Assembly (NCBI RefSeq): GCF_000485595.1
Contig: NW_014577763.1
Coordinates: 124,159-154,024 of the forward strand
Source of the DNA: Priapulus caudatus
Taxonomy: Eukaryota > Priapulida > Priapulimorpha > Priapulimorphida > Priapulidae
Reading direction: 5' to 3'
DNA: 29,866 nt
Shown: piece after piece, positions 7,916 through 17,924 of the stretch
Numbering within the stretch: position 1 is the first letter of the stretch
Layout of the letters: each line of letters starts with the position of its first letter
Notes under the pieces: model-generated
Database searches by the model: none
Told to the model about the DNA's origin: nothing
The model's input: the letters and a program-made list of their open reading frames with translations, nothing else
Made by a program: the position numbers and the translations under genes

Positions 7916-9060
7916 TTGCTCTAGCCGTCCGCGCTTACTTCTGCCTACCCAACTCACCCTAATAAACCATAGATCATCGCTAAAAGTTACACGCGATTCT
8001 GCTAACAAGTGCCGCAGAGCGAAACAGGCTTCAATCTGACGTGTACTGTAGCCGCGTATTCTCTGATAAACTCATTGGCCAACAGAATCAATGCCCCTCA
8101 AACGCACCGCGTCGCCTCAGAGCATATATCTAAGATACTACTAAACAGATCTAAAATCTATATAGGCTTATGCAGTATCTTAGTAATCTTGTAACTTTAA
8201 TGACTCGCTATACTACCATGTTATCAAGAATATGCGTCGAGCGCGAGTGTATGGTTGGTGGGGGAGTGCATGAGGTCTCCCACAGCAAAACAGTTCAGTC
8301 ATTTGTTAACAGCAACAAAATCCATAGTAAACCATCCTCTTGAGGTAAAAAGTGTTATCAAGACACTTACTCTTTCGCATGCCAGTTCGAAGAACATTCA
8401 TATTCCTTCAAATAAAGTGATAAAAATGGTAGTCAGCGCGAAACAAAGTTTTTGCACCCGGTCAGCTTAGACCCATGTCCGCAGAAAAGTCTGATATCTG
8501 ACCTCCCCACTGCCCTTGACCCTGTACCATCCAATTCCGCAGCTGGTGAATGTCCTTAAGTTAAGGGGAAAATTTCCTCTCAAATTGACACCTCTTGCAT
8601 TTGGCCCCCAAATTCGCCATGCGATCCTTTTCGCGATCCCCCAACGTCCCGAATACCAAACCATTACGATCACTTAAAGATTGCCATAAGACTGTTGACG
8701 ACGCCACGCTTACTCAGCCACGCACTGCACGGATGCACTGACGGACATTCAATAGCTATTCTACAATCTAATCTGACATCGTCAGCTGAGCTAAAAACAA
8801 CGGCGCAGTTGGTTCAGGGTGTGGTTAAAAAGAATCAATTGACTTATTAACTGTTGGACCGGCACATTCGAGTCGAAACGTGGGTTAAGTATCATTGACA
8901 AATAGAATTAACCGAATAGGGAAACAGTTAGGGCTAACGAACCAACTCCAGCTCTGAATCTGAACCACCCTAATGTCTCTACTATCCATCACTAGCACGA
9001 GGAGATCAGTGATGAGGTAACCGCTGAATCCTACCAGCCTCAGATAACAAGGCATGTATA
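7916..9060. other. DPYD intron, no recognised feature
   Basis: About 1.15 kb between the 29-bp array and the exon at 9076-9234. Short open frames occur on both strands (61-113 codons), but none has recognisable protein sequence or exon-like ends. No DPYD residues appear to be missing between the flanking exons. Confidence 0.6.
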
Positions 9061-9075
9061 GTGAACGGAACTCAC

Positions 9076-9234
9076 GCTCGGTACAAATGCTGCAGGCCCC
9101 GATTGATTGCCCTTCTCGATGCAAATACATTCAGCCTCCGACGCAAGGTCACTTTGTAGGACACACCATTCCGCAGGTGAGACCCGTGCGTGTTGTCCGA
9201 GAAGATCGTCTTCTGCGACCCAATAGTAAGTTTT
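9076..9234 (-). CDS. DPYD: DPYD exon: Fe-S region, frame broken by indels
   Basis: The exon begins after acceptor ttctcag|AAAACTTACTATT. Fragments of the expected protein appear in alternating frames: TYY near the start, TCGMVCPTSDL, then the region expected to read CVGGCN, then GLQHL. No single frame is open across it. The indels fall largely in short homopolymers, as in uncorrected long reads. The 3' end is uncertain: a consensus donor (gtgagt) lies after 9076, but a few more codons may belong to the exon. The segment supplies further Fe-S ligands in the family. It is flanked on the upstream side by a noisy array that also contains this acceptor. Confidence 0.8.
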
Positions 9235-9600
9235 CTGAGAAGTCAGACGATGTATGTCAAGGAGGGTAACGGATAATAGTTCTGAGAAGATCGGCGATTG
9301 TAATGCAAAGGAGGGTAACGATAAGTACGGTGTCAAGTCAGACGATGTCAAGTCAGGAGGGTACGGATAAGTAGCTGTCAAGGTCAGATAATGTATTCAA
9401 GGAGGACGATAATAGCGGTGTAAATGTCAGACGATTAGCAAGGAGGTACGGGATAAGTAGGTGTCAAGTCAGACGATGTAATGTCAAGCATGGTACGGAT
9501 AATAGCTTGTCAAAGTCAGAATAATTATGTCCAAGATGGGGTAACGGATAAGTAGCGTGTCAAGGTCAGATAATTATGTCAAGGAGGTTACGAAATAGTA
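9235..9600 (-). repeat. Noisy ~46-bp minisatellite upstream of, and including, a DPYD acceptor
   Basis: The plus-strand unit resembles ggtaacggataagtag...gtcaagtcagacgatgtatgtcaaggag, about 7-8 copies with frequent small indels. On the minus strand the two copies nearest the exon both carry cttctcag|AA..ACT(TA)TATT, the acceptor of the 9076-9234 exon. More distant copies keep gacag|ctacttatcc. The high indel rate matches that of the adjacent exon. Confidence 0.8.
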
Positions 9601-9659
9601 GGCATGTGCGCGAGCGACCACCCGCGCGCACGACGCTGATACGTCTGAATATCAATGTT

Positions 9660-9765
9660 CACTCACCTTTTTGGTTTAGATCCCTTGTTGGTCAGATTTA
9701 CCTTGTTGGACGTAATTACCTGTGGGGTAGATTTACCTTGTTGGGGTAGATTTACCTTGTTGGTA
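9660..9765 (-). repeat. ~19-bp minisatellite (4-5 copies) of a DPYD 5' splice site
   Basis: On the minus strand, starting from the end of the 9756-9843 exon, the sequence (c)caacaag|gtaaatctacc recurs four times, plus a degenerate acag|gtaatta copy. Each repeats the last bases of the exon and its donor. With the array at 9235-9600 it fills most of this 521-bp intron. Confidence 0.85.
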
Positions 9766-9843
9766 ATCTGTTGTATGAACATCTTTATATCCAGCTGGGT
9801 TGGGCAACTCTTCTGGCAGGGGGCATCTGCACACTTCAGGCAT
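9756..9843 (-). CDS. DPYD: DPYD exon: N-terminal Fe-S cysteine motif
   Basis: This 88-nt exon reads [20 protein letters not shown] then MFIQQITNK (29 codons plus one leading base). The cysteines of [14 protein letters not shown] are ligands of the two N-terminal [4Fe-4S] clusters in the family (about residues 79-91). The acceptor is ttcgttag|A, which completes an Arg codon. The donor is AACAAG|gtaaat, and that donor is repeated downstream in an array. The exon is intact, with no indels. Homology ends just upstream of the acceptor, which supports this boundary. Confidence 0.93.
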
Positions 9844-9849
9844 CTAACG

Positions 9850-10739
9850 AACGAACGTGGTAACATTGAATATCAAACATAAACACAGCGCAGCACTGTG
9901 GTCACATTCCATCCACACATGACAGCTATAACAAGTACAAATTTACCGTGCACACAGCCCCAATTGTATTTGCATATATATGTTCACACACGCAAACACG
10001 CACGCACGCATGCACCACCCTGCACGCAGCAATGCATCGCCACAGCACATTCGTACGCGCGTTCGTACGCACATGCACACATTATCCTTGCTGCTTCTTC
10101 AATGCTCCTCTCTCGCTTAAAGTTGTGTGCTGATATCATCAAAGTTCTTGTACTTTGCTCGCAGGTCTGTACAAAGAAGACGCATTAACAATGTGTTTTT
10201 ACTATTCACTGTTCCTAAACAACATTCACTACCATTATTGCGCTACATGCCAGTATCTGTAGTTACAAAAACACCACCACGTCTTTTTTTGGCTTTCAGA
10301 GATGGCAGTTGCTGTGTGTATATGTTACAAGATAATTTCCCCCTATTTTTGATGATAAATTAAGTCTTAATACACTACAATGTTATACAACACTTATTAC
10401 TTAACCTCTTTCTGTTATCTTGGCATTCTCTATTATTTTTTTGATAGTTTCTATAATTATCCTATGCTTTCCCTATTAAACCGAGATTGCCTACACCTTC
10501 CTTTATTCTTTTAACCTTTTCTAAAACATCTCTCCAGTAGCAACTGCGTTTTCTTTATATTGACTTGCCCACATTCGCATGTTTCCCGACCTCTTCACTG
10601 GCCGCCTATTTGCTTTTCGTTTGGCACGGTCGGTCCAAGATCGGCTGCGAACTGTTGATTCAATGCAAAATGCTCTGCAAACCAAAAATATAACATAGAT
10701 GGCTGAGGTTACAATGTAAATATATCATATTTTATTACC
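9850..10739. other. No gene seen; CA/CG-rich tract
   Basis: The missing 5' DPYD exon(s) were looked for here on the minus strand and not found. A purine/pyrimidine-alternating tract (cacacacgcaaacacgcacg) lies near 9985-10030. Nothing else is recognised. Confidence 0.5.
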
Positions 10740-11209
10740 TAGGGGTTTTAACGATTCACCGATACATCGGTGAATCGCGATACAGCAGCCCATGATACGA
10801 TAATCGATACGAAGCATCCGTATTGCGATACAAACGATACGGATGTTAAATAGTCAATACAGCAAGCAAAACTATTTTTTTAAAAGCACATGCAATTCCT
10901 TTTAAATTGAATTCTATCTTTTATTTAAGAACTCCCTCTCGGTATCACGTAAATATTCTCGGCTGTCATAGAAATCTGGGTAAATATATGTGGAGCGCTT
11001 GTATTAATTGCTGCCAAGATTGTTACCACAAAACCCATCAAGAGTGCTGATTGACTGGTGCGTGTCGTTACTGCGCACGTACTGTAGCACTGCGTATAGC
11101 GCGCATGTGAGCGGAGCTGTCAATTACAGGTCATAGTCCAGCTGTAGAACACCCAACGTGGTTTTAGCGTCCCCACAGTTTTTTGCTGATTTTATACCTT
11201 TGAGGGGTG

Positions 11210-11610
11210 CTGATTGAGAATCCGGATGATGCCGGTCTGGTACCCTTGGGCATTTTGCGTAATATGCAAATCAAGGCGGCCATTACTGAAATTTCATTAT
11301 TTGGCCATAACTCGCTTATTTGAAAAGATAAACGTATGATTTTGGTGTCTACCCCTAGGTTTTCAGGGTCTCTGATTTAGATTAGGCCAAAGACAAAATG
11401 ATTTGCTTATTTGCATATCCATAATATGTAAATTAGGGCGGCCATTACCAAAATTTCATTTTTGGCCCGCAACACGCTTATTATATAGGATGACAAAGCA
11501 AATGTGGTGTCTACTTCAAGGTTTTTAGGGTATCTGATTCTGATTAGACCAATCAAAACTGATTTGGCCATTTGCATATGCATAATTATGCTAATTAGGG
11601 ATCATATCAC
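11210..11610. repeat. ~165-bp tandem repeat with ATGCAAAT-like motifs
   Basis: Two-plus diverged units contain ggcggccattac(t/c)(g/a)aaatttcatt, then aacacgcttatt/aactcgcttatt, ggtgtctac, ggttttcagggt and ttgcatatgcataattatg. The arrangement is like sequences that accompany the adjacent pseudogene family in other aquatic animal genomes, as far as I recall. Confidence 0.7.
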
Positions 11611-11859
11611 CCAATAACCTTGTACACCGGTATTATGAATGATATTCCATGCAAAAGGTATGATGCAATATGGACCCATCTTGGAAGTTTATGCCGGGAT
11701 AAGTCATCAAGGATTCTTGCTGCAATTCACACCATTCTCTCGCATACAGCTGCTACTAATCTGTCTATCTGCAACAAACTCCCTGTATTCACTCCATCAG
11801 CAAGTCAATTTCTATTTCATCATAAGAAACCTCTTCATTTTCGTCATCTGCCCCACCTT

Positions 11860-13290
11860 CTATGTCCTTTTTGTAGGGATTTGACAGTGTGATTCTGCAT
11901 GACAGGCACAAAAGAAAGTACGCGGCAAGTGTCCTGTATGACAACCACACCTCTGAGTACTACATGGTTCATCGGTTGAACATCCACATCGAAGCAACTC
12001 TAACACCTCAGGTGGCGCAAGAGCCACATCTGGCGGGAGAGTTTTAGTGGATTCATCGCGAGACCATCCATAGTCGGTAGCGTCAAAGAATGGGGGATCT
12101 GGCTCAGGGGCAGACTTCCATACTGCAATTTGAACATGTGCTCGTAAGACATTTTCCCTGAACGCCTCACTCGTTGGTGGTATCGATTTCAGATGTGGGG
12201 CAGCAGTGATGTTTTTCTTCCCCATTTTCCTTGACCAGAGATCAACTCGAATTTGAGACTTCTTTCTTTGCTGCCATAGCAAGCGCCGATGAACTTTGTG
12301 GCTTCAGCAATAACATCATTCAATGATGAGTGAAGATCCCCCAAATGTTGAAATGTGAGCCCTTCTTTCAGCTTGTTGATGACGGTGCCTTTTCCAATTC
12401 CATGCAGCTTGGCAACCGAGTCACGACTCACAGCCAGTAAGTCCATGAACAGCCACAAGATGTGGCACAATGTCTTTACTCTTTTTCACTGAGGCCTGTA
12501 TATCAACTGAGACCCTCTCGGAGCTGGTGGCTTCCATTATCAGGGAACATTTCACATTCTGTTGGTTGCAAAAATGCATTAACAGAACGAAGACATCAGT
12601 ATCATCGCAAATGACTTTGATGCCGTGCACGCCTTCCTGGTTGTGGGCAACGTGCAGTATCTGGTGTACCATTGTAACGTCAGCTTCCTCGTGGGTTGTC
12701 CGTAGGTCAGCACGATTACTCTGATGTCCACAGAACAGTTCGATTGGAATCGGTTCACGGCCAGATACAACAAGCTTGTGTCGAACTGGTTCTCCACTGG
12801 CTAAACACTTCTCTACCAGATAATCTCATATTATATCTATCAGCTGTATCTTGTATTCGTTGACAGTGAGCACAACCTTTTGGGGTGGCAAGGGGCTCGA
12901 TAGATTTAGATGATGCCGACGGGTTGCATGCTTGCCAGCCCTAGCTCCACGTGCCACGCTCTTAATTGAATAGTCGTAGTATCTGTCAAAAGTTAGGTAA
13001 ACATCCGAGTGAGCAGCTTTTCTCATGACATATCCAAAGAAATTGTCTACATAATCCTTGGCTGTACCTTTCTCTGGCCAATGCACAGACCACAGGAGTG
13101 CACACCCGTCAATAACTGTCGCATCCACCTTGTCAACCACGCGAGACGAGATACCCACTTGTAGCTTTTTCTTTAGATCCGACTAAGTTGTTGCTATCCT
13201 CATATCGCCATTGGGGACGCAGAAACCACGTTCACCCAAAAAAAAGCTTTTCACAACTGGACTATCAGTCTAGAACACACTCAGGACATC
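11860..13290 (-). pseudogene. Broken copy of a repeated metazoan family (VDATVIDG...DDTDVFVLL...CxC)
   Basis: From 13290 down, the minus strand shows FCVPNGDMRIATT, a TAG stop (about 13183), VDATVIDGCALLWSVHWP, SDVYLTFDRYYDYS and PLPPQKVVLTVNE. A TGA (about 12829) follows in the same frame, then HEEADVTMVHQILHVA, ICDDTDVFVLL and VHGLTGCE. An apparent 7-nt insertion near 12425 breaks the frame; then come VAKLHGIGKGTVINKL, another frameshift near 12235, PPTSEAFRENVLRAHVQIAV, and a C-terminal Cys-rich CxC-type region ending at 11860. The family is repeated in many aquatic animal genomes. The acidic DDTDVFVLL motif suggests a PIN-like nuclease fold, which is my inference. No start was identified and the gene is certainly not functional here. 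Confidence 0.8.
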
Positions 13291-13755
13291 TCAGTGTGTT
13301 TCAGCCACAGAAATATATATCTATAGTAACTGATTGTTTACTATATATATCTGTATGGCTTTGACATACTCATAACACGTTTTTGTTATGAAAGAATTGG
13401 AATACATATTTTTATAACAGTAAAAAACATTAGAATTCAACCATTCATGTGAACTTTAAGTTAGAATTTGAAAGAATTCAAAAGATTTTGAACTCCATGT
13501 TGTTTTATGACAAATTTAAATGCGTACTAATAGAAATTTGTAGGCATATACTATTATTTATGCACTCACTATCATAATCTAATATAAAATTCTCAAAGGG
13601 TATCCCTTTAATTATAAATTTACAAATAAACATTAATAATAAAAAACATGATAAATTTCAAATTTATCATAGCATGCAATTTACAATATTTCTCTTCCTG
13701 TCTGTGTAATGCGATAGGTATCATATCATGACCCTACTGTATCGATACACCTCTA

Positions 13756-14387
13756 ATAATATTATGGGATCTTCGGGACGTGAAACGTACTTTCATTAAT
13801 TAATCACCTTATTTGAATAAGAATTCTACACGGAAAAAAAAGGTTACAACCACGTGTCATTGCACTTTCTAATCTTCTACCATAAATTATGGCAAGGTCC
13901 ATTGAGTTTCTGATGTGTTATCATACAGCTCCTGTAAACTGCTGTGTATAGCCTTCACTCAAGCTTTAACTTGTGCTCAACGATTACATAACACTACATA
14001 CAAATATACGACCCTTCATAAACAGCAAGGGCCGGTCATATCCCTTTGGTCATATAACCATGCAGACACTTTGAACTTTTAAATTTAAAACAGAAACCAG
14101 ATTCAGACAGGCAGTGCCTAAAAATGCCCTAAATGTAACCATAAAAGGATATATGGATTTGTGCACTGATTCCAATTTCCACAACAATAACTTACATGAA
14201 CTCTTACATTTGTCATTTTATAATAATTTTTACCCTTAACGCTGCACACGCAAAAATTGGTTTATATTTGTATTTCTCAATGTTTGTTCATGTGTTCAAG
14301 TACATCGAACAATCAATCTCATCACCTGATCAATTGACCTGACAACAAGACTGTAAATTTACAGCTATCAGTATCACTGTGGCTGAG
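13756..14387. other. AT-rich sequence, nothing recognised
   Basis: Roughly 630 bp without gene-like frames, inverted ends or tandem structure that I can support. Confidence 0.5.
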
Positions 14388-14676
14388 AGGGTCTATGTCC
14401 CCCCGGGTACTGCCGGAACGTACCCTGGGTACGGTCCGGTATACCGAAACGTACCCTGGTACTATCTAATATGCCAGACCGTACCTCGCCTACTCCACTA
14501 ACGAGTCTAGGGAGTTGCCTAAGCCTACTCTCTAACCCTAACCCTAACCCTAACTCTAACCCTAACCCAAACCCTAATCCTAACCCTAACCATATCAAAT
14601 AGTTACCAGGGTACGTTCCGGTATACCGGACCGTACCCAGGGTACGTTCCGGCAGTACCCTGGGGGACATAGACCC
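14388..14676. mobile_element. TIR element with internal (CCCTAA)n, copy 1
   Basis: The ends read gggtctatgtcccc / ggggacatagaccc, followed inside by gtactgccggaacgtaccctgg and its inverse. The centre (about 14531-14592) is ccctaa-type repeat with a few variants. It lies in the opposite orientation to the copies at 22595-22804 and 29631-29823. Confidence 0.85.
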
Positions 14677-14679
14677 TAT

Positions 14680-15073
14680 AGCCGGTCGTAGAATACCGTA
14701 TAGACCAATCCGCGGCAGCAGCCTGGTCGGGCTAAGTGTGGGGAGCAAATCCGGGTTTTAAATCTCGGGATGCTAAGGCTTAGGATTAGGATTAGGTTTC
14801 CAAACTAGCAATAGCTTAGAGTTGTGCCCCTGAATCAGTTGTTCTGTCGCGCAGAAACTGTGGCCAGCACACGGCTCCGGATCTACAAGTTGTAAATTTG
14901 TCGAGAGTGTGTGTTTGATAGTTCATAAGGCTGTGAATCGTGCTGTGTATGTGTGACATCCTATGACATGCGTGTGACATTATGTGTGACATAATTTACT
15001 AAGTGTGTGAATGTGTGTTGTCATGCTGTGACCATATCATAATGTTGACCATATAGCTGTATGACATATTATA
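14680..15073. other. Repeat fragment and TG-rich sequence before the gap
   Basis: Bases 14690-14735 (gaataccgtatagaccaatc ... gcctggtcgggcta) match a second locus near 26785-26827. The rest is rich in tgtgtgacat-type motifs (about 14900-15010). No gene. Confidence 0.5.
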
Positions 15074-15098
15074 NNNNNNNNNNNNNNNNNNNNNNNNN
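15074..15098. other. Assembly gap (25 N)
   Basis: A run of exactly 25 N. The real distance is unknown. Confidence 0.99.
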
Positions 15099-15167
15099 AG
15101 GCACGTGATTTGTATCAACCAATGGGATTTGGGAGGTATGCAGGCCCTAGCTGCGAGTCACCAAACG

Positions 15168-15361
15168 TGGTAACATTTCTACACCATTACATTGTAACGT
15201 AACAATGTTTTCACAACGTTATTCTACAGTAAAACGTTGTTGCGGGAACCTCAAAAGAACACCACCTAGTTACATTCCCAGAACGTTACAAAAAACTTTT
15301 CGGAACGTTAGCTTAACATTCTGTGAACGGTTCCAGAACGTGATTGGGCCAGCTGTGTAGT
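15168..15361. mobile_element. Dispersed repeat X, uninterrupted copy
   Basis: About 194 bp rich in aacgtt motifs (gttattctacagtaaaacgtt, gaacgttacaaaaaac). It matches, nearly base for base, the three pieces 22919-23020, 25991-26026 and 26504-26554. That makes it the empty-site reference for the two insertions there. Confidence 0.85.
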
Positions 15362-15494
15362 AGCTCTAGTACTATAGCCCGCTTACATTAACTGCAGCTG
15401 GAACGCCAAACGCCGACTATCTGAGCGGAGCGCCACCATCGGTTGGCGCGGAGCGTACAAGAAAATTTTTGGTTTTACAAACCCCCCAGATGGC

Positions 15495-15765
15495 CGGAAA
15501 AGGCCGCGGCGTTGGCAGAAAGATGCGATATGATATGACTACTAGGCACTTTAATTTAATTTAATTTTTTTTTTTTTAGGGTTAGGATTAGCCTTAGGGT
15601 TAGGGTTAGGGTTAGGGTTAGGATTTTTTTTTTTTTAAGTGCCTAGTAGTCATATCCTAAGTGCCTAGTAGTCATATCCTAAGTGCCTAGTAGTCATATC
15701 CTAAGTGCCTAGTAGTCATATCATATCGCATCTATCTGCCGTGTGCGAAACGGCCCTTCCCGAGT
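15495..15765. mobile_element. TIR element with internal (TTAGGG)n and repeated subterminal unit
   Basis: Long inverted ends share ggcaga(a/t)agatgcgatatg and then atatgactactaggcactt. The right end has four tandem copies of aagtgcctagtagtcatatc. The centre (about 15578-15622) is ttaggg repeat between T-rich tracts. Sequence unrelated to the gtctatgtcccc family. Confidence 0.8.
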
Positions 15766-15829
15766 GTTCATTCTGGTTCCCTGGCCTCGTGCTAACTTGA
15801 GACACCTCATTCAATATCACTTTTAAACC

Positions 15830-15884
15830 TAGCTCTAGTACTATAGCCCGCGGATTGCTGCCGCGGGCTATAGTACTAGAGCTA
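15830..15884. repeat. Perfect hairpin, 24-bp arms, 7-nt loop
   Basis: The arms are tagctctagtactatagccc + gcgg and its exact inverse, with loop attgctg. A half copy starts at 15361 and a third, imperfect copy is at 16101-16144. Confidence 0.9.
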
Positions 15885-16143
15885 TTTTAAACCCAAAAAC
15901 ACAAACGAGTTAAAATAGTGTTACGAAAGAGTTAAAATGTTAAAAAACTGACAAGATCAGATCCTAGTCTTTTTCGGCGGGTAGAGTGTTGAATGAAACG
16001 GCACGCGATAGAAATGACAGCCTAGATGACAGTCAGACAGAAGAATAAGTAACCTAATTTAGCCATATTCTTGCTACGTTCATACTATAGACTAGTGCTC
16101 TAGCTCTAGTACTATAGGCCCGCGGATTGCTGCCGCAGGCTAT

Positions 16144-16462
16144 AACATAGCGGGAAAATATTACCTCAATGTCAGGAACATCTTTGCTTACTGAATACAT
16201 GGCGAGAACTTGACGTTGCCAACAAAACTAAAAAAAAGCAGAAGTGTGTCACTGCATAGGTCAATGTGATACATGTAGTGACTAGTGAGTAGCGAGTTGG
16301 CATTGGAGTGGTAGCGAAGTGTGCGCCGATGTGCGCATGTCCGTGGCGCACTACGAATCGTACGGTGCAGTTGCAGCCTTCAACCAATAAGTAATCCTTA
16401 ATTTAAATAGCCGCACAATGCGCATCCAAACGCTAATTTCTCCAGTACTATAGACTAGCAAA
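16144..16462. repeat. ~315-bp dispersed repeat M, copy 1
   Basis: Closely matches 26905-27219 from tataacatagcgggaaaat to ccagtactatagactagcaa, apart from small indels near 16220-16290. A short minus-strand frame starting MVEGCNCTVRFVVRHG is shared by both copies, but only because the DNA is nearly identical; no protein family is recognised. Copy 1 interrupts a copy of the hairpin at tata. Confidence 0.85.
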
Positions 16463-16463
16463 T

Positions 16464-16680
16464 ATGGGATGGGATGGGATGGCATGGCATGGGATGGCAT
16501 GGGATGGGAGGGGATGCGGTGCGATGGGATGGGATGGAATGGGATGGCATGGCATGGCATGGCATGGCACTGAGTGTGATGAGATGGGATGGGATGGGAT
16601 GGGATATGGGATGGGATGCGGTGCGATGGGATGGGATGGCATGGGATGGATGGATGGATGCATGCATGGATAGATAGATA
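16464..16680. repeat. (ATGGG/ATGGC)n pentanucleotide satellite
   Basis: About 200 bp of atggg and atggc pentamers with a few interruptions, ending in atgg/gata repeats. The lack of stops gives open frames on both strands that are not genes. Confidence 0.95.
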
Positions 16681-17924
16681 GTTAGATTTTTTGGGGTATT
16701 TTCCTTTCAACCAAGCGGTCACCAGCTGAGTAACGCCACTGATTTCCCCGGGCAACGCCGGGTATCCCGCTAGTACGAAAATATAGCTCTAGAACTATAT
16801 AGCTCTCCGCTCCGCCGCAGGGGGTGGGTTCGCGCGAAGCACGGAAGCTCTAGCACTAATTAAAACGGGAGATTCAGTGCTCTCCTCACTCTCTCTCTCT
16901 CATTTAATTTTATGTGGCGTCAAAAAAGTGGGGGTGCATGAGCCCCCTTAGACCACCGTTCCGCGGGCCCTGTATAGTACGTACCAAGTGCGTACCGCAG
17001 CAGCTGATTCGCGCTATTGTTTTCATCGCGCTAGGGTCATCAGACGGGTTGCTAAGGGGAAGTGACGTCACTCCGCCCCACCTATAATAATATGGCCTGC
17101 AGGCCGCAGATTTAAAATATATATATATATACATGGCCCGCAAGAATGTAAAGTACAGTAGTAACACACAGTCACAGTGTAGCGATGTTATGCAGATCAT
17201 CACTCTCTCCCTGTATTATACTCAGTGTGGATCATGTTTTCAGTGATATATTTTTCAGTAGTCCATTCCTGTAGATTGTTTTCTGTCTCTTCTCTTGTCC
17301 ACGTTGCTCCCCAAATTTTTCCAGACTGTTTTGTTGCAATGCCAATACTGGCAATAGTTTTATTCATGTAGTGCATGCTAGCACTGTTTACAATCACGTA
17401 TATGCTTCCGAGTATAGTTTTCAACATACTTTATCTAACTACCACTGTGCGCTGATATTTTGTTTAAATTGTTTTACCCGTACATTGCGCTCAGTGAATT
17501 CATTTATTGAGCTCTGCTGCGGAACTGTGTGGAAAATACCCTGTGCTACCCTTACTACCCCAGATGAAGGATCTTCTGTACAAATGTATACAAATAATTT
17601 CATATGGTTTGTAAAAATATCCAGTTTTTGTGACTTTCTTTTAGTGAGTTATGCCATTATGCTCGTCGCTGCAACCGCATGTGATCGCTCGCATGCTTCA
17701 CCATGTGTGTGCATGCAAGCGATTGCTGTTCACAGCAGTCGCTTCTTTCCATTGTCTTTTTGTGTTTCCATTGTCTTTCCATGACCTATATTACCCGCAC
17801 ACATGCATTTTTCGAAGCAATTGCGAGCGACGAGTTGCTGAAACTCAAACCTGTTTGATTTCTTGCAACTCATTGCAAGTGACCAGAATCGCTACGAGTT
17901 GCAGTTGCATGTTCCCGCAGACTA
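16681..17924. other. Unannotated TE-like DNA
   Basis: At about 16914-16972 the minus strand reads cagggcccgcggaacggtgg followed by the run ...acccccacttttttgacgcc. This resembles the end of a hAT-type element. The rest has AT tracts (17115-17132) and short open frames with no recognised protein. Confidence 0.4.

Larger units (their letters stand above)
705..9843 (-). other. DPYD: DPYD gene body, partial (11 internal exons)
   Basis: Eleven exons on the minus strand encode, in order from 9843 down to 705, roughly residues 79-582 of the ~1,025-residue dihydropyrimidine dehydrogenase. The enzyme is a cytosolic homodimer that reduces uracil and thymine to their 5,6-dihydro forms with NADPH, using FAD, FMN and four [4Fe-4S] clusters. 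Visible parts are the N-terminal Fe-S region, the FAD and NADPH binding domains and the start of the FMN barrel. The active-site cysteine loop and the C-terminal ferredoxin-like domain are off the left edge. GT-AG junctions and codon phases agree between neighbouring exons. The first exon(s), about 78 codons, were not found between 9.85 kb and the right end. The introns hold MITEs and junction-spanning minisatellites. Confidence 0.93.
10740..13755. mobile_element. Probable hAT-like transposon copy, degraded
   Basis: The left end reads taggggttttaacgattcac followed by a cgatacatcggtgaatcgcg hairpin. The right end, read inverted, is tagaggtgtatcgatacagt followed by the same kind of GATAC-rich sequence. 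These resemble ends of a widespread hAT-type family. No matching target duplication was found, so the exact limits and the single-element reading are inference. The interior holds tandem repeats (11.2-11.6 kb) and a pseudogene on the minus strand. Confidence 0.55.

Noticed and set aside
12826-12834. In-frame TGA as a selenocysteine codon
   Set aside because: The same gene copy has another stop, an insertion and a frameshift, so this is ordinary decay.
9850-14000. Missing 5' exon(s) of DPYD
   Set aside because: Looked for the family's N-terminal Cys motif and the GERGALREA segment on the minus strand and found no convincing match.
14531-14592. A real telomere or chromosome end
   Set aside because: The CCCTAA block is short, imperfect and enclosed by the inverted arms of a repeated element, and so are the other blocks in this window.
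14374-14748. Frame with a Gly-Leu repeat, also at 22586-22951
   Set aside because: Translation of the telomere-type hexamer inside TIR elements.
16172-16387. Conserved small protein MVEGCNCTVRFVVRHG..., repeated at 26953-27141
   Set aside because: Both copies lie in a nearly identical 315-bp repeat, so the shared frame follows from DNA identity. The C-terminal parts differ.
16448-16755. Open frames rich in Met-Gly-Trp or Pro-Ser-His
   Set aside because: Products of the atggg/atggc pentamer satellite.
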